Assembly: GCA_028532985.1 (NCBI GenBank)
Contig: JANCIK010000001.1
Span: 2,976,001-3,040,000 of the forward strand
Origin: Stropharia rugosoannulata
Lineage: Eukaryota > Basidiomycota > Agaricomycetes > Agaricales > Strophariaceae
Length of the DNA stretch: 64,000 nt
Direction: 5' to 3'
Part shown: positions 10,904 through 23,518 of the stretch, one piece after another
How positions within the stretch are numbered: position 1 is the first letter of the stretch
How the letters are laid out: the number at the start of each line of letters is the position of its first letter
Translations under genes and position numbers: made by a program
The notes under the pieces: generated by a model
The model's input: only the letters and a program-made list of their open reading frames with translations
Database searches by the model: none
Told to the model about the DNA's origin: nothing

Positions 10904-13900
10904 TCATGAAAAAGAAGACTTTCCGAGGTTTGCAAGATATACATCCCATTCATCTTGACTGGATATTTATAATATCAGTGACTATTAAAGCAGCAATAGA
11001 GATAATGCATACCTGTATGCGACAGGAACGTCAGACCATAAAGAGAATAAGTCGTCGATAATAGGGTATTCCGGATCTTGTTGGCTCGGCCTCACAGGTT
11101 GTGCGAAGTTGGTTGTTGTGGGCAAGTTCGGACCAATGGGTGAGATGTTATGTGATGTTATGAAACCTGAGTTACGACCTTCATTCAGTGTTGTGGAACC
11201 GGATTGCGCATTGCCCATTTGCATCAGCAATAGGTCCCAATCGCTTATGGCAGCCGTATTGAAGGGCTCGTTGATGCTAGCGGGTTCTAGAGGCGTAGGT
11301 GGCATGAACGACATAGCATTACTTTGATAGTACAGAGGTTGCGACTCGCCGCTGTGCGACAAAGCCCTTGGTCGCTTATTCCGAGTAGCTTGATACTCTT
11401 CTACCGAAGAGGTTACTTCGCTAAGCATGTCGCTAAAATTAGGATTAGTGATACTACTTCATGTCTACACGCGTTTACAACTCACTGAGCGCGGCCCGCT
11501 ATATGCCACCTAAAATGTTTGAATATGTCAGGTCACAGTTTTACATTGTAATTTTTGGATGGAAAGAACCTTTTCTCGGACATCTTTAAGACTTTTAGAC
11601 ACGTTCGAAGATCGTTTAATTCCTTTGTGGTGTCTCTAACTATACCAGAGCGTTTACAGCCCCACAGATTGAGAGATATAACGAGTCCGGCGACCGTCGC
11701 ACAGGTCTGCCAGATGGTCAAGAACTATTGAACAACGATGCAGAGTCAGAACTCACAATAATCGGTGGCGTGAGCATCAATTTACCACGATTCATGCCAA
11801 CCTCCATTACGTGGGCGCACGACCTGGCCGCATTCGCGCACATTGCCAGTGAAGCAAACGAAAGAGGAGACTTCTTCGTTAAGAATGGCCGATGAATTTG
11901 AATTTGAACATAGGCGAAGGTGCAATGCAAAGTTACTGTTTGATGTAGGAAGGGACATTCTGTTCTTTCTGGATCCCAGCGAACTAGATCCATGATAGTT
12001 AAGCAAAATTAAATTACCGACAGGTAAACTACTTACGATAATTGGGCAACGAATCCTTCCACTGATTCATTGAAGAGTCTAGTTGTGTGACCACTCGCTG
12101 TTCCCATCCATCACCGACTAAACCCGACAGAGTTTTAGCTTTTTTCGTTGAGTACAAAGTCCTATGCGCAACGGAGAGAACCTCCAGGAGCTTTATTAAG
12201 CACACAAAAACTGTGATAGAGCATGGTTTTCCAGGAGGTTGCTTGAAGTTACTATCCGGGTCATTTGTTTCCCAATACTCATCATCACATTCAATAGGAT
12301 AGTCGAGATCGAATCTATCACACATTGCAAAAGTTCAATATTTTGAATTGTGATTTGAATGGAACCTACTCTTCGTCGCCTATTACGTATGGCCGACCAC
12401 AGAATGTACTTGACATGCGATCTAAAACAACTAAACACCTATGTCATAAGATCAGTTATGTTCCAAACGACAGTTAGTATAAGCTGTGGCCACCAGAATG
12501 CCCGTTTCATCAATTCTTCTTCTTTGCTCGGTTTCTGCGACATACTGGAGCGTCGATGTGCCCCCCGTCCCAATGCTGCCTGCATTGCGAGTCCAAGAAT
12601 ATTCCAAGCGACATGTGGAACGTTGGAGCTCAGAAGATACAAGTGTGCAAGCTATACAGACGTTTAGAATATCAAGGAACATGTTATGTTAAGTGTGATT
12701 ATCACTAACACAATAGTACTGCAAATCGAACAGTGTGGGGACGCGGAGAAATCCATCTTGGTGCAAGGGGACTTGACAAAAATATGACCATCCAGAAGAT
12801 AGTCCAGATGTATCGCCAGCTAAGAACACGCGAGGGTCTTGCGAATATCGAGCGCCGAGTGCGCATACCAAAAGTACTGTAGCGGCGAAAGATTGATCCC
12901 AAAGATGTTGCTTAGCCAGAATCATCTTGAAAAACGTTGGCTGATGAAGAAGAGGGAAAAAAGTATTGATGTTTCCAAAATAGAGCACAGACAGATCATG
13001 CAAAAGATGCTCGTCTGGGAACACATAATGCGGCTCTTTAGATTGCGCATATTCAATTTCCCACTAGACAGTTGTTAAAACATAACGAAGTGCCTGCTAA
13101 TCTGAGCTTACCGGGCGAGGGTGCCAGAAAACGGGTCTTCGTAACTTGCTCCCATCCGGCTGCAGGCCAGTTAACTCCTTGCGTAAGTCCGAACACTGTT
13201 TCAAAAACATGAATGTGCTGGTAACTGTAATGTTAGTTACCTGTATGGTCAGACGTATCAAGACAAACCTAGCTGGCCCAAAGAAATGATTGACAATGGG
13301 CTCAACCGTAATTTTTAGCTGAGTGAGATGCTTTGCAAGTGCAATGTGCGAAAGGTCGTCCTCAGTTTCTTCACTATCATCAGATGAATCCCCTGATTGT
13401 AGCGACGGGGAGCTCAGGTAACTTGGAATTGCCTGCGTTAGTGGTAAGTTGAAATTAAGTTGAGGCGACCGCATTTCATTCCCTAAGCCTGTTCTGTCAG
13501 ATTTGTTGTGTATATCATCTTCAGCTGATTCTGGCAGGACATCCAAAAGTTTATCAATATCCTTTCCTGGATAAACCTTTAAGACATAACGGTCAGTCAG
13601 CGTATCTTAAGTAGATCGTCGTCTAATACCCTTTGTAAGAGACGATACATCTTATCAACCTTCTGTACCTTCCCTTCGAGCGTCTGGATATATCTTCAAA
13701 CAAGATTGTTATCTTTCCCCTCATAAACCTAGCCGAGAAAAAATGGCATACGCTGCTGTTAATTCTGATTTCTAGAAGAAAACCTCCTATTAGCTATGTA
13801 ATGGTAAAAGAAAAAATGTAGACAAACTGTTGGTTGACGAGGTATATCGTGCGTACATCTGATGTCTGCAGTCTGGCAATGGGTGCATCTGTCTCCGTTC

Positions 13901-14149
13901 TTCTGCGCGCTATCACCTTATAGTAGATAGTTGAGACATATCCCTTCTCTTATATATGCGGAAGATCAATCTCACATTTCGCTACAAGCAGTCCGAAAGT
14001 TATTAGTTTTCGTGATTGCATATGACAATGCAGCACCCACTTTTCCTCTTTCGACACGCATCACAGGCCCCGGCAAGACGCCTTTTCTTGTTCTTTTGAT
14101 AGTCGGAAGAAAGCCCAGATTCAGGACTTGGCTCGTTGTCGGAAGCCAT
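10904..14149 (-). CDS. TF-B: Zn2Cys6 transcription factor with fungal-specific TF domain (XlnR-like)
   Basis: Paralogue of TF-A and TF-C. The start at 14149 gives MASDNEPSPESG; the zinc cluster reads CDACRKRK, microexon (13981-13976), then CDSAQKNGDRCTHCQTADIRC. The Fungal_trans core includes FFPLLHQPTFFKMIL and VFLAGDTSGLSSGWSYFCQ near 12.8-13.0 kb, PHVAWNILGLAMQAALGRG near 12.6 kb and FDLDYPIECDDEYWETNDPD near 12.3 kb. The C-terminal exon ends DEWDVYLANLGKSSFS, aligning with TF-A. Introns fall at matching places in the three genes, so tandem duplication followed by divergence is the simplest history. Targets are unknown. Confidence 0.85.
13976..13981 (-). other. 6-nt microexon of TF-B
   Basis: CGAAAT on the minus strand, preceded by TAG and followed by GTGAGA. 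Joined between AAA-A of exon 1 and GTGATAGC of the next exon it gives Lys-Thr-Lys-Cys-Asp, restoring the third zinc-cluster cysteine. Skipping is frame-neutral and would give Lys-Ser-Asp. Confidence 0.8.
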
Positions 14150-15367
14150 AGCGTTGATTACTAGGTCCGCAACAATAGGCAGGTGTTGGGCACTTCTCTT
14201 AGGACGCAGTGAGATGAGAATGGCAATGATATAAAAATAAAAGAGTGCGCTCTCTGGAAGAGCCGAAATGGAGTCATGCTCGCACAGACCGATATGAGCG
14301 TCAGAGAACAAAGCTTGCCGTTACATACGACCACAATCGGCAAGTCCATCGGTCGTCTCCCGGCTCGGCAGTCAGTGATTGATGTAACCACACCGACTGA
14401 GACCGACTGGCAGGCTCAGGCAGGTTCCAGCTACATACATACATTCCTTCTTCTTGAGTCTTGACCATAATCATACTTACAATCTTTCAGTGCTGTATGC
14501 GACTTTCAGACAATGGACTGGGACGGGACTTGAATGTGATTCAGTACAGACCCCGATCATCAGTTTCGACATAACTCAGTTGTTACACTGTCTGTAAGCA
14601 TGGCAAGCTAGAACAGCTGTAATCCTGCTTAAATGTAGGAGATTTTGCCCTTGACCGATTGACAGATTACCTACGTTTCTTGACAATGACAGTTTGAACC
14701 CTTCTCAATGTCCTTGACCGTCGCTTCCAAATGACCGTCCTTCTCGTGGATTCTGCCCACCAAGTACTTCGCCTGATAATACTTTATATAGACCGTCCCG
14801 CTCTGCGGACATAGAAGTGCGCGAAGCTGTATTGCATTGCTGTTATTTTAGGGATCAACTGTCTCGAACAAACCGAATGTTTTTCTGAGTTGCCTTTTGC
14901 TTGCTTTCAAAAGTCTCGAGCCCCATTCAAGACTATATGACAGACATCCTTAGAAAACGAATGTTGTCATGACATGGGAGCGCTATTCCATAATAAACAA
15001 ACTTCTGCTTGACATCTACATATGCTGAAACGTTTACCCCTGATTTTACTCATCATTGAATCAATCTTGCGAGTGTGCGTACTACCTTTTAAGTCTACGA
15101 AATCAATTTTATGTGCTACGGTACTTACACTAACACTACGAAGGCTATTCATACGCTTGTGACATTATAGGCACTATAAACTACATAGATCGTTAAGTAT
15201 ATATCCTCGGCAATCTTCATGATAAATAATTTGGGGAGTTATTTATTGTTATGGTGTACATCTCAAGTACATCTAAAGCATGAGTGGGAACTCCAACATG
15301 GAAGTGTGAGTGGTACTTGTAACGGAGTGAAAAGGAATTATTAAATCCAAACTAGATCATGAGCAAA
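14150..15367. other. intergenic, nothing recognised
   Basis: About 1.2 kb between TF-B's start and TF-C's end. Short frames only; no homology or repeat structure recognised. It presumably holds the TF-B promoter. Confidence 0.5.
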
Positions 15368-18300
15368 TCAGCATGCGTTGGGCCCAATGTTCGATGTATA
15401 GCCATCCCAATCATCAACACTATCAAGGAAACGTACAATCATATCAGCACTAATCAACTGAAAGTAGTGGGGAAACTAACTTGAACGAAGCAGGCATAGC
15501 CGACCACAACTGAATCATCTCCTCGGTTGTTAAATTTGGCTCCGTGATATGGTTATTCATATTCTTCATGCCCTCGAGGATATGCTCCTCGGGGGCGAGT
15601 ATTCCCTGGGCATAATCGTTATTTGTTGAGTAAATGTCCATGCTGTCCCCAATATTAGCTTTAGAATATGCCATTTGCAGTAAAAGCAAGTTATTTAAGT
15701 CCCAATTAGTGTTAGGTGAGAACATTGACGAAGGGTCAGGCGTGTTTCCGAGAGCTAAATTGGGAGGAAGGGATTGAGGAGCTGGGTAAAGTATCGAGGG
15801 ACGAGTATCGACCTGAGCGTGAAGAATGTGATTAGGCGGTGTTTGAGGATGATTAGTGGGAACACGTTCAGGAGCATGTGGCACTGGACGACGAACGCTG
15901 TTAGGCATAAGGTCATCGAAGTTACACGTTGCTTCCAGTAAATCACTAATGCAAGGTATATTAAGATCCCAGATTGATCAAATTTAGGACGCATGCATCA
16001 AGCATGCGTAACTTACCGGAATCGTCCTGCAATGTGGAATCTAACAAGCTCATTGGTTATTGCGTTGAAGGATCATCATAAACAAACCTTACCTATGTTC
16101 ACATTCTTGAAGAAGAGAACGACATCTATCGAAGTTCTCGAGTTCAGATTGTGGATGAGCGCCCATGCCCGTTTTCTGATAACCCCATAAATTCAAAGCA
16201 ATCACTATACCCGATGTAAACGCGGAAATCTAAAAGAGCAAGTCAGCTGCAGTGTCTGTACATGATGAAATATCAATCTAACAATCAACTGATACGGCGC
16301 GCATTTTTGGTATCGTCCTGCTGATACGACCTTGCTGCATGCACGGGCAGCATTGGTGCACATGGCCAATGAAGTGTACGACAATGCACATCTCTTGGAT
16401 AAGAAGGGACGGTGAATGAGAATCTGGATGTAGTAATATAGGGAATATAGATTTGTTGATTGATCAAAATAAGGATATTCTTGGTCATTTGGATCCCATT
16501 GTACTACAAAGGAAGGTTTAAATCTTAATAAACTTTCAATGGTAAAGGAGCAAAAAAGTACTCACAAAGTTGTGGCAGGCTATCTTTCCATTTGTTCATA
16601 GAAGAGTCTAGCTCTGAAACAATCAACCGTTCCCATTCTGCTCCAGCGTAACCTGAAAGTTCCTTTGATTTCTTTGTGGCATAAAGAGTTCTCAGGGTAT
16701 AAACGAGAATCTGTCCCAGCTTCAAGGTATGGATAAACGCCGTGATCTTGCATGGCTTCCCAGGAGGTTGCTTGAATGCTTGATCTGGATCCATCGGTTC
16801 CCAGTACTCATCGTCACATTCGATAGGATATTCTACATCGAAACTAGTAGAAATCAATGCCCCACAGCTTGATGCAGTCATGTATCAGCATACTTACTCT
16901 TCATCTTGCATAAGTAATGGTCTACCAAGAAAAGAAGACTTAATACGGTCCATGGCAATCAGACACCTTATAAAAGTTCGTCAGCCGTTCAGAATTACAT
17001 ATCATTTGAGAAGACTCTAACCAAAATACGCGTTTGGATAACTCTGTGTCAACTGATGGCTTCTGACTATGGCCTTTGCGGCGGTGAAGTCCCTTTTCCT
17101 GTGCAATCCTCATGCCAAATCCCAGAATACTCCAAGCGAGGTGGGGTGCCCCGGAAAATATCAAGTACATACTTGCAAGCTGAAAAAAAAGTTACATCAG
17201 TTCAAGTTTCGCGTAGACGTTGAAATAGCTTGTTGTTGTTTAACTTACAACAAAATATTGTAAGTCATGAATATCTGACTTGTATAGAAGGGAGTTTCGA
17301 TGGATAGGGACTTGACTGAACCAACACCATCCAGCGGACAATCCCGAAGTATCCTCAGGCCGCATTACGCGTGAATCTTGAGAATATCTAGAACCTACGG
17401 CGCAAACCATAAGAACGGTTGTTCCAAATGATGTGTCCCATAGGTGTCGTCGAGACGATAGAAACTTCCGGAAAGTGGGTTGGTGGAGAAGAGGGTATAT
17501 GATGTTGACCTTTTCGAAATATAAAGACACCAAACTTTCCAAAAGGTCTTCGTCTGGAAAATAGTAAAGTGGCCTGTCTGCAGCTGCGAGCTCCATTTCC
17601 CACTACGCGGGCGTGTTAAGTTACAGTAAAGGAAATTACTGACAAAGACTTTGAACGTACCGGTCTGAGTTCCCAATAAATTGGCCTACGAAACCTCGCG
17701 GTGTCGACATTATCAGGTTTGCCGGTCTCTTGATTTCTCATACGATTTGTGCCTAGAAGAAACATTATAAAACTTGACCAGCTAAGACTTTTTCGCAATT
17801 ACGCATAATATTGAGAACACATACCTAGATGGACCGAAGAAACGCTCATCCATTCCCTGAAGTGATAATTGGTTCACCTGCTTAGCAAGAGCTACATGAG
17901 AAAGGTCTTCCTCTTCGGAGCTATTTTCTGAGGAGACGGATTTTGCAGAATCGAGATTTGCCAGGAGAGATTTTGGAGTCTGATATCGGGAAGCACTGGG
18001 TGATGATGATGTTCCCTCCGCAGATGGAGACGGCGTGTGGGTGTCATCGCTTGCAAGTACGCTTTCAGGAAGTTGTTCACTGCCGTCTAAACGGATCTGT
18101 GTACAATAAAAGACACAGACGCACCGTTGAGTCTCAGAGTATTGAAGTATATGAGTTGCAATGACTACACCTTGCAATGACCGCTCCATCTTGACAAGTC
18201 GCTGCTCTAAACTACGAATATAGCTTTGGTCAAAAAGATAGCGCATTAGTTTTTAGCAATAGTTCAGCGATCAGATAAATGTACCTGGCTTGCGTGTCCT

Positions 18301-18680
18301 TTTTCTAAAATTGCATACGTTATCTAGAGTAAAGGCTGATAAAGTCTATGTGCTAATTACCTTGACTACATGTCGACCAAGTGTGTGGGCACAAAACACA
18401 TTAGCTGACCGACAATTGGTGCACACATTGTCGAGCATCTTGGCACTATCACCTATCACCACTACTTAGCATGACCTATGGAAAGGATCTGAAACGACAT
18501 CGCACATTTCACTAGAATCGTATGATAGTAGGGTCAATCTTCAATACAGCCGACTGGAAGAAATAGTGCAACCGGCATACCTTTCTTCCTGCGGCAGGCA
18601 TCGCAAGCTCCGTGTAGCCGGCGCTTCTTCTCCTGGGGGGCGGCATGGGATGGAGGTGGTTGATTAGCCTCGGCGTTCAT
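15368..18680 (-). CDS. TF-C: Zn2Cys6 transcription factor with fungal-specific TF domain (XlnR-like)
   Basis: Third tandem paralogue. Exon 1 (18680-18581) gives MNAEANQPPPSHAAPQEKKR and CDACRRKK; the microexon (18511-18506) and next exon (from 18452) give VKCDSAKMLDNVCTNC and CRSANVFC. Downstream are a coiled segment with SYIRSLEQRLVKMERSL near 18.2 kb, NIIYPLLHQPTFRKFL near 17.5 kb, PHLAWSILGFGMRIAQEKG near 17.1 kb and DVEYPIECDDEYWEPMDPDQ near 16.8 kb. The C-terminus is VDDWDGYTSNIGPNAC. It diverges from the methylcitrate dehydratase gene with only 130 nt between the two ATGs, so the pair may share a promoter; a direct regulatory link is only a guess. Confidence 0.85.
18506..18511 (-). other. 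6-nt microexon of TF-C
   Basis: TGAAAT on the minus strand, preceded by TAG and followed by GTGCGA. Exon 1 ends AAA-G, so the join gives Lys-Val-Lys-Cys-Asp. The acceptor of the following exon lies in a tandem GTGATAG-GTGATAG sequence. Confidence 0.8.
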
Positions 18681-18810
18681 ATCTGCGAAGACTATAGGAG
18701 TCAAGCTATCAACACAGGCACTACACTGAAGCGGAAGCGAATATCACGTGGACCGGGACGGGATTAAAAGAGCGCGGGGCAGGGGTTACCCCGCTTCCCC
18801 GCGTCTCCCC
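18681..18810. promoter_or_regulatory. bidirectional promoter, TF-C / methylcitrate dehydratase
   Basis: Only 130 nt separate the two divergent start codons, so both promoters must overlap here. A CACGTG element lies at 18745-18750. Confidence 0.5.
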
Positions 18811-20760
18811 ATGTTGTCCACTGCAACGCGCGTCGGTCTCTCCACTGCTCGCCGCCGCATTCTTACCCGTAATTTGCGTGCTTCTGCGACCTTAGGTGCA
18901 CCCCGTACACTTGCCACTGTCTCTGCCAGAACACCCCGCCTTGCATCTCCTGGTCTCTCATCGGGTGTGCGCGCCATGTCCTCCAGCCACGGTGGTGAAT
19001 CGACTCTCAGGCCAGAGCCGGACCAGGTCCTTCAAGACATTGCAGACTATATTCACAACTATAAGATAGAATCGGATCTTGCTTTCGAAACCGCACGACT
19101 TTGCTTGATCGACACGGTGGGCTGTGGGCTTGAGGCTCTAAGATTCCCAGACTGCACCGCTCAGCTTGGGCCTGTAGTTGAGGGGACGATTGTGCCCAAC
19201 GGTACGATCTTGTCGCGGGTACTGTGCCTTGTCTCTGATTTTTATTCATTGAAGGTACCCGTGTCCCTGGAACTAACTATCAGCTCGATCCCGTTCGCGG
19301 TGCCTTCAACATTGGAGCGGCCATCCGTTGGCTTGACTTTAATGATTGTTTCCTGGCTGCTGAATGTATTTCGCGTTCATTTCTTTTAAATTCCAACACT
19401 TGCTTAACGTATGAATGAATCTCAGGGGGTCACCCTTCGGACAATCTCGGTGCCATTCTTGCCGTTGCGGATCATCTGGCGCGTCAGGGACAACCGTTAA
19501 CCGTCCGCGACATCCTGGAGGCCATGATAAAAGCTCATGAAATTCAAGGAGGACTTGCCTTACTCAACTCCTTCAACAGGGTCGGCCTTGACCATGTTGT
19601 CCTGGTCAAAGTTGCATCCACTGCAGTGGTATCCAAACTTCTTGGTTTGAACCGCGATCAAACAGTCGACGCCGTTTCTCAGGCTTGGGTTGACGGCCAA
19701 TCTCTTCGTACTTATCGCCATGCACCAAACACCGGTCCTCGTAAAGCTTGGGCAGCAGGTGACGCGTGCTCGCGAGCAGTAAATCTTGCTTTGATGGTCA
19801 AGAAAGGCGAAAAGGGCCTACCGTCGGTACTCACTGCTAAGACTTGGGGATTCTATGACGTACTATTCAAGGTAACCTCTATTGTTGATATTTTCCGTAC
19901 AACCAGCTGATTCGCACTTCTAGGGAAAACCTTTTGAGTTTCAGATTCCTTACGGCTCTTATATCATGGAAAATGTTCTTTTCAAGATTTCATTCCCAGC
20001 TGAGTTCCATGCACAGACTGCAGTCGAGGCCGCACATATCATCCACAACAAACTCAAAGAGTTGGGGAAAACATCGGACGACATCCAAAGTGTTCGCATC
20101 CGCACACAGGAAGCAGCAATCCGTATCATCGACAAGCAAGGCCCTCTCGATAACTTCGCGGATCGTGACCATGCCATCAATTACATGGTTGCATATCCCC
20201 TTATTTTCGGCGAATTAACTTCGGAAAGCTAGTAAGCCCCTTACTAGCCCTTACCCCAAGTTTATATTAAATTGCAAATTTATCATCACCAGCACTGATG
20301 CTTCCGCAGCTGACCCCCGCATTGATGAGCTTCGCGCCAAGATTCATTGCGTCGAAGAAAAACGCTTCAGCGTTGAATACCACGACCCTGCTAAGCGCTC
20401 AATTGGTAACGCCCTTCTCGTTACTTTGAACGACGGTACAGTCCTCGATGAGGTCGAGATCGAATATCCTGTTGGTCACAAGAGACGTAGGACAGAAGGA
20501 ACTCCCTTGTTGATTAACAAGTTCAAGAAGTAAAGAATTCCTATTGCTGAAGTAAACCCGCTTATCGAACTTGTTGCACCTAGGCACATTTCCTATCACT
20601 TTGATGAGGCTCATCAATCAAAGTGAGTTATTCTAAAATCGTACAATCATTATATTTTTATTAATGTGATATGCTCAGGATTTTGGAAACAGTCTCCGAT
20701 GCTGCTTCTTTCTCAAAGATGCCCGTCGACAAGTTTACCGATATATTCGTGAAGGCATAA
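18811..20760 (+). CDS. 2-methylcitrate dehydratase (MmgE/PrpD family), mitochondrial
   Basis: Seven exons chain in frame: 18811-19201, 19255-19365, 19426-19871, 19924-20231, 20293-20529, 20584-20622 and 20679-20760, giving 537 aa, a normal length for the family. The enzyme dehydrates 2-methylcitrate in the methylcitrate cycle, which removes propionyl-CoA in mitochondria. PrpD signatures include [38 protein letters not shown] followed by [19 protein letters not shown], and [18 protein letters not shown]. The N-terminus from [18 protein letters not shown] is arginine/serine-rich without acidic residues for about 60 residues, as expected for a mitochondrial presequence. The frame is open upstream to 18748, but the 18811 ATG gives the cleaner presequence. 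Confidence 0.93.
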
Positions 20761-21037
20761 CTTGATACATCTCAAACCCAATTTATCTACTCTACTGTCA
20801 TTACCATTATACCAAAGCAAAACACTGTTTCCGCGGCCATTCCTTGTGTTGTGAATTCTTGGAACCAGATCAATTAAGTATGTACTACACTTGTAAAACT
20901 AACGGCATTGAGAACAAACAGGAACGGTATCATAACATATTACTGATTACGTCTGACTAAAGTTTTTTTTCTATTCCTTGAGTTCTAGGCAAGTAACAAC
21001 TTTTATACTAATATATCTGGACAGCTTACAAGGCTGG

Positions 21038-23518
21038 CTAAGTTTGGGTTGATGAAATTGAATTTGTCGCTAATCGGAAAGGAGTGTTTATCCTCTTCTG
21101 CCTGTGGTGTGGTTTGCCTTGGTTAAAACGCTCCATTGTAAATGCGGGCACCTGGCCGACATTTTCCTTTATGATTGTAATATTGTTCCTTGCCAGTTTA
21201 CGATGTGGAAGTACAGTGTTCCTCGGTAGATTTACAACAGCGGTAGAGGAACCTGCACAATATGGTGTGTTTTCGACGCTCACCGCAGATTCGATCACTG
21301 TGTCTTGTAAGCCATCGAACTTTCCATTCCCGATGTTATTGACGTAGACAGAAGTATTTTCCTCGGTGCGAGGCTGTTTGATTGCCATTCGTGACATCCG
21401 TTGATGTAGCATAGGTGATAGGCTGCCATCATCTTCAGCAACTGCAGAAAGGCGGCGTTGGATTAATCGCGCTAGGGGAATGGAGCGGGGATGCTGATGA
21501 GATAAATTGCGGCGACGTTCTGAGGAGAATGCTATGTCAGTCTCGTCCAGCTCTCCCGGTTCAAGGTGACCCAACTCAGTGGCTGGCATCATTGCTTCAT
21601 GGCTGTTGATTATGCTCGGGAAGAAAGCTAATTCATTTTGCCCCGGAGGTGTGTCGTACTGCTCGAAAGCGGAACTATAATGAGGGTGGGTGAGCGTTAC
21701 ATTTTTCTGCGCAAGAAACCCTGTGTGCGTCGTGTAGTCCGAATGATCTTCACATTGAAGTTGCTCCATCATGACTCTAAGCTTATTAGCATGACTCTCC
21801 ATCTGGGGAGAGTATATTCTGGGGCTGTACCGTGCGGAATAATGTTGTACATGTCTAGGTAAAATCGCTCTTTGCTTTGCGACATCAAAGGACCGAGGAA
21901 ACTCCGAGTACTGGCAGTGGAGAGACGCAGCAGTCGATGCGGCGGTAGCGACCGTAGATAAATTGCAGTCGGGCTGCAAGCTATATATAGTAGAAGTACG
22001 AGCCCTAGCAGTCGTCTCGCGCTCCGTAGACATTGAGACTCGGTTGCGCTCTCTTCCAGGGTAGCCATACACAGTAGAGTGGTTAGTGTAGATCCCATTC
22101 CCATGAGTAGGAACAGTAGCTAGAAAGCCAGTGTTTGGAACATTACGGGTATCATTGTTAAACGTAGATGCGTGGACCGATCCATGAGATGATCCATTCC
22201 AATTGACGCCTAGTCCAAAAGATTCTTTTCCGCACAATGCATGCGAGTCAGCCTGCTTAGAGCGCTGTGGATTGCTTCTGTCAAGTGGAGTGCTGTAATT
22301 GAGATCATCAGGCCTTACAATTGTAGCCACCTTTTGTACGTCTCCAGTCACAGAGTATCCCAGTGTAGCCACATGATTCATTCTTTGAGGAGTTCTGAGA
22401 CCAGATGGAGTATCACCAAAATTCCTCAGAGCGCTTGGTTTAGAAAGATCTATAGTGACTTGTGATCCTCGTTGTAAAGATATTTGGGTGCCAGGATTTT
22501 CACGTCTTTGTGTATGTGATAGCGCAGTAGGAGTAAAAACGCCGCCCTGTTGATGTTGAGCCTGATTGACAGTTAGCCTGGCCGACCGGGAATTTGAACC
22601 CTGCGAATCGTCTTGAATGCTCAGTCCCCATACCTTATTTGAAAGGTCATCCCCGTCTACAATTGTACCTTCTGCGCCTCTGTAGAATCTTATCTAAATA
22701 TGCGCGCATACATTTCAAAATGTACTTACGATGGGCATCTGGCATAAGGAAGCGATAGCGGCCCATGTAGGGCAGGTATGGGACGCGGAGGAGAGGTCGC
22801 CCAGCTTGTCCAACCTAAGACAAACGTTTACATATGAGAGTTACATTATTATAAGGAGCATACCATCGGCATCCGTAGATAAACGTCGCAGAAAGGAACC
22901 AGCAACTTTGTTCTCGTTTCCTATAATCATTACTGAGTCTGGAGAAGAAGGCGGTGATGGAGTTTGAGGAAGGTCGACTGGATAGAGGCGTTCAGTTTCA
23001 GGAGTTTGAAAAGCGGGTGCTTGGTCGGAAGCCATAGAATAGTAACTGACGTCGGTTGGATCCGATAACTGTACATACGAAGCTTCAGTATGCACAAATT
23101 TGCCACGTTGGTTGCGTTCAGGCATAGACACAACTCTAGCTTGATGGTCATTTCGTGAGACACTGCGTTCTATTGTTACAATAGCGCCTGGAAGAGAAAG
23201 TAAGCGTTTATTCTCGCAGATCCTATGAGAAGGATGTCCTGAGCCTATCCCAGTGTGTTTGTAACCTGAGCGAGGCGAGCCAGCAGTGCCTACATATCCT
23301 TTAGACCCAGTTCGAGAGAAGCAGGCGTCCGCACTCCCCAGTTGCTTTTCTGCTAAAGGTAACTGATCGCCGATTTCATGCGTGTTGGAGGAATCATCAG
23401 AGCCAACAGAGGTCTGAGAGGTATAGCCAACCTCGGGAACCTGAATACAAGATAGACCAGCACAGATGTGGGTCGTTTGAATGGCCCGATCAGCATATCT
23501 CCTTGGATGGAAGTCCAT
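21038..23518 (-). CDS. unrecognised serine-rich protein with a GWTSWATSPPRP motif
   Basis: Three exons (23518-22864, 22814-22730, 22679-21038) chain in frame to 793 aa. I do not recognise a domain. The protein is largely low-complexity, rich in Ser, Thr, Asn and His, and probably disordered. The most conserved-looking part straddles the two introns: QTPSPPSSPDSVMIIGNE, then a short Arg/Leu stretch, then DGWTSWATSPPRPIPALHGP and SLPYARCPSGAEGTIVDGDD. The placement of introns around this block and its density of Trp, Pro and Gly suggest a real short motif. No signal peptide or membrane segment is evident. It is convergent with the methylcitrate dehydratase gene (277 nt between stops). It could be a signalling scaffold or nuclear protein, but that is speculation. 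Confidence 0.7.
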
